Origin: TMED27 sp050633165
GTDB taxonomy: Bacteria; Pseudomonadota; Alphaproteobacteria; Micavibrionales; Micavibrionaceae
Length of the DNA: 5,153 bases
Assembly: GCA_050633165.1 (NCBI GenBank)
Contig: JBOEFZ010000032.1
Coordinates: forward strand, 1 to 5,153
Reading direction: 5' to 3'
Shown here piece by piece: positions 1-5,153 of this stretch. A model generated the notes under the pieces. That model did not search any database and was not told where the DNA came from. It was given only the letters and a program-made list of their open reading frames with translations. The number at the start of each line of letters is the position of its first letter. Position 1 is the stretch's first letter. The translations under genes and the position numbers were made by a program.

Positions 1-1135
1 CATCACCAATGACGGTTTTATGCTTATAAAATCCATCATAATTCACCGTGATCGCGCCGGCGGAGAAATTTACATCCGTGCCCATCTTCGTATCGCCGAC
101 ATAGGCTAGATGATTAATTTTGCTACCCGCACCGATGGTGGATTTTTTAACCTCGACAAAATTTCCGATCCGGACATTTTCGCCAATATGCGTATCGGGG
201 CGCAGACGTGCAAATGGGCCAATGCTTGCGCCGCTTTCGATATCGACGCCCTCGAAATGGCAAAAGCCTTTAATCGTTACATTTTCACCGACACGAACGC
301 CTGCCCCGAAAATCACGCTCGGCTCAATCATTGTTCCTGCGCCAATTTGTGTGTCGTGGTGGAAATAAACGCTTTGTGGATCGACCATACGCACACCGTT
401 CAATATTGCCCGCTCCCGCAATATATTCTGCGCTTTGGCTTCATGTTCGGTGAGTTGTAGGCGGTCATTCACGCCCCATGCCCCATTCCAACCTGTATGC
501 ACAACGTACGTTGCGACGCCGTCCTTCGCCACGATTTCGGGCAGATCAGTAAGGTAGAATTCTCCTTGTGCATTATCGTTCCCGATTTGCGAAATCCATT
601 CGCCAAGCCGATCCGCAGGAACACAGTAATTTCCGGCATTACATATATTAATGCTACGTTGCGTATCGGTGCAATCGCGTTCCTCGATAATCGCTTTCAA
701 TGTTTGATCATCATTCAAAACCATCCGCCCGAGGCCATGCGGCGTATCGGTCGTAAAGCCCTGAACCGTTAGGTCGTCAGTAGCAATCAAGGCCTCCAAC
801 GCTTCCCGCGAAATCAGCGGCTCATCCCCCATCACGATCAAAACCTTACCCGAAAAACCATCCAGCATGGGCAACGCCGCCTTCACCGCGCCCGCTGTAC
901 CGTCCCGCACTTCTTGCACTGCTGTTTCATGTGGGGCGGCGGCTGCGGCCAATTCCGGCATGTCGGGGCCGATAACGATGATAATTTTATCGGGGTTCAG
1001 CCCCTCGCACGTCTCAATCAGCCAATTGATCATCGGCTTACCCGCCAAAGGATGCATGACTTTGGGGAGATCCGATTTCATTCGCGTGCCTTTACCCGCG
1101 GCGAGAATGACAATTCTAAGAGGCGTATTATTCAT
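1..1135 (-). CDS. glmU: Bifunctional GlmU: GlcNAc-1-phosphate uridyltransferase / glucosamine-1-phosphate N-acetyltransferase (partial, C-terminus off the left edge)
   Basis: Cytoplasmic enzyme that acetylates glucosamine-1-phosphate and then adds UMP to give UDP-GlcNAc, the precursor of peptidoglycan and lipid A. Read from ATG at 1135, the frame stays open for 378 codons to the window edge; E. coli GlmU has 456 residues, so about 80 are missing. The N-terminal pyrophosphorylase domain (about 1-230) has the LAAGKGTRM loop (11-19), Lys25, the GDEPL motif with Asp104, NAQGEFYLTD (188-197) and GVNDRL with Asn223. A left-handed beta-helix of hexapeptide repeats follows from about 255, with GPFARLRP (Arg312), NFVEVKK (Lys330), NHLAY (His342, Tyr345) and VNYDG (Asn365, Tyr366), matching the acetyltransferase active site of E. 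coli. Some uridyltransferase motifs deviate (GTAGA for GTGHA, GLGRM for GYGRI). There is no other plausible start, although the AAGG ahead of it lies only 2 bases from the ATG. It is divergent from dapE. Confidence 0.96.
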   Translation of the reverse strand, partial: MNNTPLRIVILAAGKGTRMKSDLPKVMHPLAGKPMINWLIETCEGLNPDKIIIVIGPDMPELAAAAAPHETAVQEVRDGTAGAVKAALPMLDGFSGKVLIVMGDEPLISREALEALIATDDLTVQGFTTDTPHGLGRMVLNDDQTLKAIIEERDCTDTQRSINICNAGNYCVPADRLGEWISQIGNDNAQGEFYLTDLPEIVAKDGVATYVVHTGWNGAWGVNDRLQLTEHEAKAQNILRERAILNGVRMVDPQSVYFHHDTQIGAGTMIEPSVIFGAGVRVGENVTIKGFCHFEGVDIESGASIGPFARLRPDTHIGENVRIGNFVEVKKSTIGAGSKINHLAYVGDTKMGTDVNFSAGAITVNYDGFYKHKTVIGD

Positions 1136-1175
1136 AGCCTTATATTTATGATATTTCGCGCCTAACGTACAGATT

Positions 1176-1202
1176 TTTATAGCGCTTTTAAAAACCCGTC
1201 AT
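1176..1202 (-). promoter_or_regulatory. Candidate glmU promoter (weak)
   Basis: Reading the minus strand, TATAAA (1181-1176) is a 5 of 6 match to a sigma-70 -10 box, about 40 bases upstream of the glmU ATG. The nearest -35-like hexamer is ATGACG (1202-1197, 4 of 6) with a short 15-base spacer, and it touches the dapE -10 box on the other strand. Other AT-rich hexamers nearer the gene (CATAAA at 1150-1145, TATAAG at 1144-1139) are possible alternatives. If the two divergent promoters do overlap, they could compete for polymerase. This is inference from hexamer matching only. Confidence 0.25.
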
Positions 1203-1207
1203 ATAAT
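1202..1207 (+). promoter_or_regulatory. dapE -10 box, placed for a leaderless transcript
   Basis: TATAAT is a perfect sigma-70 -10 hexamer whose last base is 6 bases before the A of the dapE ATG at 1214. Transcription normally begins about 7 bases past the box, so the predicted start coincides with the start codon. There is no Shine-Dalgarno-like sequence before the ATG, which fits a leaderless mRNA. No good -35 hexamer is found at 16-18 bases (ATAGCG at 17), and no TG extension is present, so the promoter would depend on the -10 box or on an activator. Confidence 0.5.
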
Positions 1208-1213
1208 CAGCCT

Positions 1214-2347
1214 ATGCCCAATGTTATTGACCTGCTTGAAAAATTAATCGCCTGCCCTTCTGTTACGCCCGAGGATGCGGGGGCGCAGGAGATTCTTGCG
1301 GCGGAGCTGGATGCGCTCGGCTTTGAAATTCACCACCTGCCGTTTGAGGATGAAACGGGGCGCGTGCCCAACCTCTTTGCCCGTATCGGCAGCGCCGCGC
1401 CACATATATGTTTTGCCGGACATACCGATGTTGTCCCGCCGGGCGCGGCGGAACAATGGACATACGGCCCTTTCACCCCGACCATCAAGGATGGTGTGAT
1501 CTATGGGCGCGGGGCGAGTGATATGAAGGGCGCAGTTGCGGCCTTTGTTGTCGCCGCTAAGGAGTATCTCGCGGGCAATACGCCCAAAGGTTCGATCAGC
1601 CTTCTCATCACGGGCGATGAAGAAGACATCGCGGTAAACGGTACGGTCAAGGTTTTGGAATGGATGAAGGATAACGGTCATACCCCCGATGTTGCCTTGG
1701 TCGGTGAGCCAACAAATCCCGCGCATTTGGGGCAAGAGATTAAAATTGGTCGCCGTGGGTCGCTTAACGGGACACTTACGGTTAAGGGAACGCAGGGGCA
1801 TGTTGCCTATCAACATCTCGCCGATAATCCGATGCCGCGCCTTATTAAGCTCGCCGATGCGTTGGCGAGCCATAAATTTGATACGGGAAGTGAATTCTTC
1901 CCTCCCACCAATCTCGAGATTACCTCCATCGATGTGGGAAATGGCGCGAGCAATATTATCCCCGAAAAGGGCATAATCCGCTTCAATATCCGCTTTAACG
2001 ATCAATGGAGCAGTACGAGTTTGAAAGCGAAGATTGCTGAGCTGTTAGAACAGACGGGTGCCCCCTATGACATCGAGTTTGAAGGCAACGCCGAGAGCTT
2101 CATCACAAAACCGGATGCATGGACACAATGCGTGCAAGGTGCCGTCACGGATATTGCCGGAAAAACGCCCGCCTATACCACCACGGGCGGCACATCGGAT
2201 GCGCGTTTTATTTCCCAACATTGCCCGACAATCGAATGCGGCGCGGTAAATAACAGCATCCACCAGATTGATGAAAATGCAAAGGTGAGCGATCTCGAAG
2301 CCCTCGTGCAAATTTACCGCCGCGTCTTAGAGCGGTATTTTGCTTAA
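1214..2347 (+). CDS. dapE: Succinyl-diaminopimelate desuccinylase DapE
   Basis: Zn-dependent M20-family amidohydrolase of the cytoplasm. It hydrolyses N-succinyl-LL-2,6-diaminopimelate to succinate and LL-diaminopimelate, the step before DapF on the way to lysine and peptidoglycan cross-links. The 377 residues match the usual DapE length. Metal ligands and catalytic residues are all visible: GHTD with His70 and catalytic Asp72, SDMKG with bridging Asp103, ITGDEED with general base Glu136 and ligand Glu137, VGEPTN with Glu165, and NNSIHQIDE with His350. His196 in GTQGHVAYQH lies in the dimerisation domain (about 180-290). TGGTSDARF (324-332) is also typical. The start is firm: the N-terminus aligns with known DapE, and the frame upstream, open back to a stop at 1163, has no ATG, GTG or TTG. 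No Shine-Dalgarno is seen. It is followed by a gene with its own promoter. Confidence 0.97.
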   Translation: MPNVIDLLEKLIACPSVTPEDAGAQEILAAELDALGFEIHHLPFEDETGRVPNLFARIGSAAPHICFAGHTDVVPPGAAEQWTYGPFTPTIKDGVIYGRGASDMKGAVAAFVVAAKEYLAGNTPKGSISLLITGDEEDIAVNGTVKVLEWMKDNGHTPDVALVGEPTNPAHLGQEIKIGRRGSLNGTLTVKGTQGHVAYQHLADNPMPRLIKLADALASHKFDTGSEFFPPTNLEITSIDVGNGASNIIPEKGIIRFNIRFNDQWSSTSLKAKIAELLEQTGAPYDIEFEGNAESFITKPDAWTQCVQGAVTDIAGKTPAYTTTGGTSDARFISQHCPTIECGAVNNSIHQIDENAKVSDLEALVQIYRRVLERYFA

Positions 2348-2356
2348 CGCGCCACA

Positions 2357-2371
2357 TTTCATATTATGAAA
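2357..2371. repeat. Short AT-rich inverted repeat after dapE
   Basis: TTTCAT (2357-2362) and ATGAAA (2366-2371) form a perfect 6-base dyad with a 3-base centre, 7 bases upstream of the proposed -35 box of the next gene. With only one G-C pair per arm and no following T-run, it is too weak for a convincing dapE terminator. An operator for the downstream gene is possible, but a chance AT-rich dyad is just as likely. Confidence 0.3.
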
Positions 2372-2377
2372 AATAAT

Positions 2378-2406
2378 TTGCATTCTCCCCGAGGCAATGC
2401 TATAAA
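2378..2406 (+). promoter_or_regulatory. Candidate sigma-70 promoter of the PRC-barrel gene (extended -10)
   Basis: TTGCAT (2378-2383) and TATAAA (2401-2406) are separated by exactly 17 bases, and the -10 box is preceded by TGC, the extended -10 form. The -35 box matches only in TTG, so the extension probably matters. The predicted start near 2413 leaves a leader of about 20 bases holding the ribosome binding site. This implies the gene can be transcribed separately from dapE. Confidence 0.5.
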
Positions 2407-2421
2407 CCCCGAACACATCAT

Positions 2422-2426
2422 AAGGA
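2422..2426 (+). promoter_or_regulatory. Ribosome binding site of the PRC-barrel gene
   Basis: AAGGA lies 6 bases before the ATG at 2433, a standard Shine-Dalgarno position. It fixes the start of the exported protein, and contrasts with dapE and glmU, which have no well-placed site. Confidence 0.7.
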
Positions 2427-2432
2427 TAAGCC

Positions 2433-3104
2433 ATGCTTCGTATCATACTCACACTTTTACTCATAACGCTCTGCGCACCGGCCACCGCGCAAGATATTTC
2501 GCGTGAGCTACAGCAGCTGAGCGCGGTAAACCGTATTAACCCGCTGCAAAATCCGGAATTTAGTCGTTCCGAAGATATTTTCGACCGCCGTGTCCTTGAC
2601 CGCAAAAGCAAGGTCGTGGGCGAGGTTAAAGATATCCTTGTTCATAAAAACGGTTCTTTGGAAAGCATGGCGGTGGATTTTGATCGCTTGCGCCTCGGCG
2701 CGACTGTGTTCCTGAATTTCCGCCAAACTAGTATCCGTCCGCTTGATGATGCTTATGAATTGGCGATGGATGCGAATGAGCTGCGTGAATTTTACCCTAG
2801 CCTTCTTGCAAATATGGCAACGGCATCGGGGACGGAAGATGATGTTTACTCCACAAAACGCCTCAAAGGGATCGATGTCCGCAAAGCTTCGGGACGCAAA
2901 ATTGGTGAGATCGAAGATATTTTATTCAGTGCAAATGGCGCGCGCGTCAGTGCGTTATTCGTTGAAATTACAAAAGGAACGCAGCGCGGCGAAACCATCG
3001 CCATCCCCTTCCGCAGTACGGAATTTAAAGAGCAATCCGGTCGCCTTTATGCAGAGGTTAGCGACACCCTCGCCGAGGCGGTTCTTACCCTTGCGGATGA
3101 TTAA
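2433..3104 (+). CDS. Exported protein with two PRC-barrel-like repeats, function unknown
   Basis: The 223-residue product starts with a Sec signal peptide: Arg3, a hydrophobic core at 4-14, and an ATA site predicting cleavage after Ala19. It should therefore be periplasmic. Cys14 lies in ITLC, which lacks the small residue before Cys of a lipobox, so a lipoprotein is unlikely. After a polar linker come two related halves, about 47-120 and 136-218. Each has the PRC-barrel pattern of a short strand, a VGEVKDIL or IGEIEDIL turn (62-69 and 157-164), a glycine turn, a strand (MAVDF, LFVEI), and a strand leading to a basic-polar segment (FRQTSIR, FRSTEFK). PRC-barrels occur in RimM and photosynthetic reaction centre subunit H, and as free-standing domains of mostly unknown role; ligand or protein binding is inferred. 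A dedicated promoter and ribosome binding site precede it. Its stop overlaps that of convergent truA. Confidence 0.85.
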   Translation: MLRIILTLLLITLCAPATAQDISRELQQLSAVNRINPLQNPEFSRSEDIFDRRVLDRKSKVVGEVKDILVHKNGSLESMAVDFDRLRLGATVFLNFRQTSIRPLDDAYELAMDANELREFYPSLLANMATASGTEDDVYSTKRLKGIDVRKASGRKIGEIEDILFSANGARVSALFVEITKGTQRGETIAIPFRSTEFKEQSGRLYAEVSDTLAEAVLTLADD

Positions 3105-3874
3105 TCCGGATAATCAACCCGCACCATATAAAGCCCCTCGGCAGGCGCAGTAGGGCCGCCGGCTTTGCGGTCTTTTGCCTCCAACGCGGCGCGTAAATCA
3201 TCCGCGCTCCATTTCCCCTCCCCGACCATCACCAATGATCCGGCGATATTGCGCACCATGTGATGGAGGAAGGACATTGCCTCAACCTCGATGAGGATTT
3301 CTTGTGTGCCTTTGGTGGTTTCGAAACCCTGCACGGCAATGCGATCAAGCGTACGGATCGGATTTTTTGCCTGACATTCGGAATCGCGAAAGGTGGAAAA
3401 ATCATGCTGTCCTAATAAGATCTGCGCGGCCTCATGCATCGCCATGGCATCGAGGGGGCGCAGAATATGCCACGCCAAACCTTTATCCAGCGTCAAAAAT
3501 GCCTGCCGGTTAATAATGCGATAGACGTAGAGCTTATTCTTTGCGGCAAAGCGTGCATTGAAGTCCGGCGCGACAATTTGCGCATCCAAAACCGCGATTG
3601 GCGCGGGGCGGAGATGGGCGTTTATGGCTTTTACAATCTCGAACGGCTCCATCTGTTTTGTGAAAGGGGCAAAATCCACATGGGCCACTTGCCCGCGCGC
3701 ATGCACCCCCGCATCCGTGCGTCCGGATGCGGTTAGCTCGGGGCGTTGCCCTGAAAAGGCGAAGATTGCATCCTCAATCGCGCCTTGGATTGTCGGTAAT
3801 TCCGGCTGTTTCTGCCAGCCATAATACTCCGTTCCTTTATATTCGATGGTGAGGGCGTAACGTGTTGCGGTCAT
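3101..3874 (-). CDS. truA: tRNA pseudouridine(38-40) synthase TruA
   Basis: Converts uridines 38, 39 and 40 in the anticodon arm of many tRNAs to pseudouridine, which helps reading-frame maintenance. The 257 residues are close to the family norm (270 in E. coli). Family motifs are nearly intact: YKGTEYYGWQKQ (12-23), the catalytic loop ASGRTDAGVHA (49-59) with nucleophile Asp54, YVYRI with Tyr118, FSTFR (159-163), FLHHMVRNI (202-210) and the C-terminal APAEGLYMVRVDYP (243-256). The ATG at 3874 overlaps the fmt stop in ATGA, and a GAGG inside fmt is well placed, so translation is probably coupled to fmt. It is the last visible gene of the def-fmt-truA run. Its TAA lies in the TTAA shared with the convergent PRC-barrel gene, leaving no intergenic space for a terminator. 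Confidence 0.97.
   Translation of the reverse strand: MTATRYALTIEYKGTEYYGWQKQPELPTIQGAIEDAIFAFSGQRPELTASGRTDAGVHARGQVAHVDFAPFTKQMEPFEIVKAINAHLRPAPIAVLDAQIVAPDFNARFAAKNKLYVYRIINRQAFLTLDKGLAWHILRPLDAMAMHEAAQILLGQHDFSTFRDSECQAKNPIRTLDRIAVQGFETTKGTQEILIEVEAMSFLHHMVRNIAGSLVMVGEGKWSADDLRAALEAKDRKAGGPTAPAEGLYMVRVDYPD
3709..3732 (-). repeat. Hairpin-forming inverted repeat within truA
   Basis: CCGCATCCG (3709-3717) and CGGATGCGG (3724-3732) are perfect 9-base arms with a 6-base loop, GC-rich and able to form a stable stem in truA mRNA. It covers the codons for the catalytic ASGRTDAG motif. Because the encoded residues are conserved in the family, the dyad may simply result from the codons used; no T-run follows, so it is not an intrinsic terminator. 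Confidence 0.55.
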
Positions 3875-4797
3875 GTGATGACCTCACCAATGTTAACGTA
3901 GCCTCCATTGAGTGCGGAGGCGAAATCCATGGGTTTCTTTCCGGCAGGTTGCAGGGTTTTGATTTGTAAAATACTGCCGCCGCCGCACGCAATTGTGCCG
4001 GATTTATCGATGATTGTTCCGGCGGATTTTTCGGTGGTTTGATCAGTAAGAATGGCGGATTTGATTTTGAAATTATCCGTATATGTCCCCGGCCATGGGT
4101 TGAGCGCGCGGATTTGACGGTCGATGTTGGTGGCGCTATCGCTCCAATTAATCTTGCCGTCGGTTTTTTTGAGTAAGGGTGCGTAGGTCGATTGGCTATC
4201 ATCTTGGGGCGTTGCGGCGATTTTCCCATCGGTGACAAGTGTTTCGAGCACTTGCACAATCATCTCGCCGCCCATATTGGATAGTGCGTCATGGAGGCTT
4301 TGTGCGTTGGTGTCCGGTGTAATTGCAATTTCTCTGCGGGCGATTTCAGGGCCGGTATCTAGCCCCTCATCCATTTGCATCAGGCTAACGCCGCTTTTCT
4401 CATCGCCTTTCCAGATTGCATGTTGGATTGGGGATGCGCCGCGCCAGCGGGGGAGGAGGGAGGCATGGATGTTAATGCAGCCGTGTTTCGGCGCATCCAA
4501 AACCGCGCGCGGCAGGATAAGGCCATAGGCCGCGACGACCGCGACGTCAACGTCAAGGGCGGCGAATTCCGCCTGCGCTTCTGCTGATTTTAAGGATTTG
4601 GGATGAAAGACGGGAATATCATGTGCCTCGGCATATTCATGCACGGGCGATTTTTGCACCTTATGCCCGCGCCCTTTTGGTCTGGGCGGTTGGGTATAGA
4701 CGCATGTGATCGTATGCCCCGCTTCATACAACGCCTTAAGCGCCGGAACAGCAAAATCCGGTGTTCCCATATAAGCGATTTTTAGCGTCTTACCCAT
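3871..4797 (-). CDS. fmt: Methionyl-tRNA formyltransferase Fmt
   Basis: Transfers a formyl group from 10-formyltetrahydrofolate to the amino group of Met on initiator tRNA, producing the substrate for bacterial translation initiation. The 308 residues are close to E. coli Fmt (315). The N-terminal Rossmann-type domain (about 1-205) begins with IAYMGTPDFAVPAL (7-20), followed by the tRNA-contacting loop QPPRPKGRG (36-44) and SPVHEYA (50-56). The catalytic set is present: Asn109 and His111 in INIHASLLPRWRG, and Asp147 in MDEGLDTGP. The C-terminal OB-fold domain (about 206-308) starts at TYAPLLKKTDGKINW and includes the RALNPWPGTYT segment (230-240). The start matches the family N-terminus, yet no Shine-Dalgarno is present and the def stop lies only 3 bases upstream, suggesting re-initiation by ribosomes finishing def. 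The stop overlaps the truA start. Confidence 0.97.
   Translation of the reverse strand: MGKTLKIAYMGTPDFAVPALKALYEAGHTITCVYTQPPRPKGRGHKVQKSPVHEYAEAHDIPVFHPKSLKSAEAQAEFAALDVDVAVVAAYGLILPRAVLDAPKHGCINIHASLLPRWRGASPIQHAIWKGDEKSGVSLMQMDEGLDTGPEIARREIAITPDTNAQSLHDALSNMGGEMIVQVLETLVTDGKIAATPQDDSQSTYAPLLKKTDGKINWSDSATNIDRQIRALNPWPGTYTDNFKIKSAILTDQTTEKSAGTIIDKSGTIACGGGSILQIKTLQPAGKKPMDFASALNGGYVNIGEVIT
3882..3885 (-). promoter_or_regulatory. truA ribosome binding site inside the fmt 3' end
   Basis: On the minus strand GAGG (3885-3882) lies 7 bases before the truA ATG and within the last codons of fmt. It supports the ATG at 3874 and allows some direct initiation on truA in addition to coupling through the ATGA overlap. 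Confidence 0.6.
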
Positions 4798-4800
4798 CTT

Positions 4801-5153
4801 TTAAAGTATGTTCTGCTTTTTCATTTTTTCAATCTTTTTTAAGATCATGTTGCGTTTGAGCGATGAGAGATAATCGATAAAAAGAACACCGTTCAAATGA
4901 TCAATCTCATGTTGCACACAATGGGAGAGAAGCTCGGTCGCCTCCAGCTCCGCATCTTTACCGTTATAATCGGTGTATTTCACACGCACCAAAGCGGGGC
5001 GTTCGACTTCCGCATATTGACGGGGGATGGAGAGGCAACCCTCTTCCATTACGCTCATCTCTTCGGATTCATGGATAATCTCGGGGTTTACCATGCAAAT
5101 TGGGTTAGCTTCCTCGCCATCATCGCGGCGGGCGAGATCCATGACCAAAACCC
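4801..5153 (-). CDS. def: Peptide deformylase (partial, N-terminus off the right edge)
   Basis: Metalloenzyme that removes the formyl group from the N-terminal Met of new proteins at the ribosome exit, the counterpart of Fmt next door. Only the C-terminal 116 residues are in the window. The visible part opens with VLVMDLA, the strand that normally follows the GxGLAAPQ motif, so that first motif and roughly 50-60 residues lie beyond the right edge. A TTG at 5148 in frame should not be taken as a start. The other two family motifs are complete: EEGCLSIP, with metal-ligand Cys encoded at 5037-5035, and QHEIDHLNG, with the HExxH pair of His ligands and catalytic Glu. A lysine-rich, AT-rich tail (LKKIEKMKKQNIL) ends the protein. 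Stop TAA at 4803-4801 is 3 bases before fmt. Confidence 0.96.
   Translation of the reverse strand, partial: VLVMDLARRDDGEEANPICMVNPEIIHESEEMSVMEEGCLSIPRQYAEVERPALVRVKYTDYNGKDAELEATELLSHCVQHEIDHLNGVLFIDYLSSLKRNMILKKIEKMKKQNIL

Noticed and set aside
110..1165. Several plus-strand open frames of 80-120 codons across the left end
   Set aside because: All are antisense to glmU, whose minus-strand frame is continuous and full of family motifs.
1244..2005. Long minus-strand open frame (253 codons) opposite dapE
   Set aside because: It lies wholly antisense to a well-conserved dapE, its translation is Arg- and Ile-rich with no recognisable motif, and it has no family resemblance; it is a by-product of dapE codon use.
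2348..2390. Intrinsic terminator after dapE
   Set aside because: The only dyad is a 6-bp AT-rich stem without a T-run; I could not support a terminator.
2466..2480. Possible lipobox (ITLC) in the PRC-barrel protein signal peptide
   Set aside because: The residue before Cys14 is Leu, not Gly, Ala or Ser, while ATA at 17-19 gives a good signal peptidase I site.
3304..4785. Open frames antisense to truA and fmt, and a minus-strand frame at 3837-4259 overlapping both
   Set aside because: truA and fmt are complete with all motifs; the other frames encode low-complexity or Cys/Arg-rich sequence without family features.
4834..4840. In-frame A AAA AAG slippery heptamer near the end of def
   Set aside because: A -1 shift there would meet a TGA almost at once and only trim the lysine-rich tail; no stimulatory stem is evident. 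It looks like a consequence of Lys codons in an AT-rich tail.
5146..5148. TTG as a possible start of the deformylase
   Set aside because: It falls inside the VLVMDLA strand, which follows the first deformylase motif; the frame continues past the window edge, so the gene is simply cut.
1..5153. Mobile elements, CRISPR array, tRNA or rRNA genes, toxin-antitoxin or defence genes
   Set aside because: I saw no repeat arrays, transposase-like frames, terminal repeats or tRNA-like cloverleaf; essentially the whole window is covered by recognisable housekeeping genes.

Overview
The window is a dense stretch of ordinary bacterial chromosome carrying six protein genes, with no intergenic gap above 90 bases. 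The proteins resemble alphaproteobacterial ones: Fmt has a PPRPKGRG loop, and a def-fmt-truA run with dapE nearby is a familiar alphaproteobacterial neighbourhood. Base composition is roughly balanced, not the very GC-rich type of Rhizobiales or Rhodobacterales, so a less-sampled alphaproteobacterial lineage is plausible. That placement is inference from motifs and gene order.

Layout: positions 1-1135 (minus strand) hold most of glmU, the bifunctional enzyme of UDP-GlcNAc synthesis; its C-terminal end lies beyond the left edge. A 78-base divergent intergenic region separates it from dapE (plus, 1214-2347), the succinyl-diaminopimelate desuccinylase of lysine and meso-diaminopimelate synthesis. 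The two divergent genes therefore both feed the cell wall. After an 85-base gap with its own promoter comes an exported protein with two PRC-barrel-like repeats (plus, 2433-3104), of unknown function.

The right half is a tightly packed minus-strand run read right to left: def (peptide deformylase, cut by the right edge), fmt (methionyl-tRNA formyltransferase) and truA (tRNA pseudouridine synthase A). Def and Fmt are the two ends of the N-formylmethionine cycle, and TruA modifies tRNA, so the run is a translation and tRNA-maturation operon. def and fmt are 3 bases apart. fmt and truA overlap by an ATGA. truA and the PRC-barrel gene converge and share a TTAA in which both stop codons lie.

No mobile element, CRISPR array, RNA gene, phage gene or defence system is visible. 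The most interesting points are small: dapE has a perfect TATAAT placed so that its transcript would be leaderless; several motifs of the GlmU nucleotidyl-transfer domain differ from the usual form; and an uncharacterised secreted tandem PRC-barrel protein sits between housekeeping genes. I see no convincing new biological system here.
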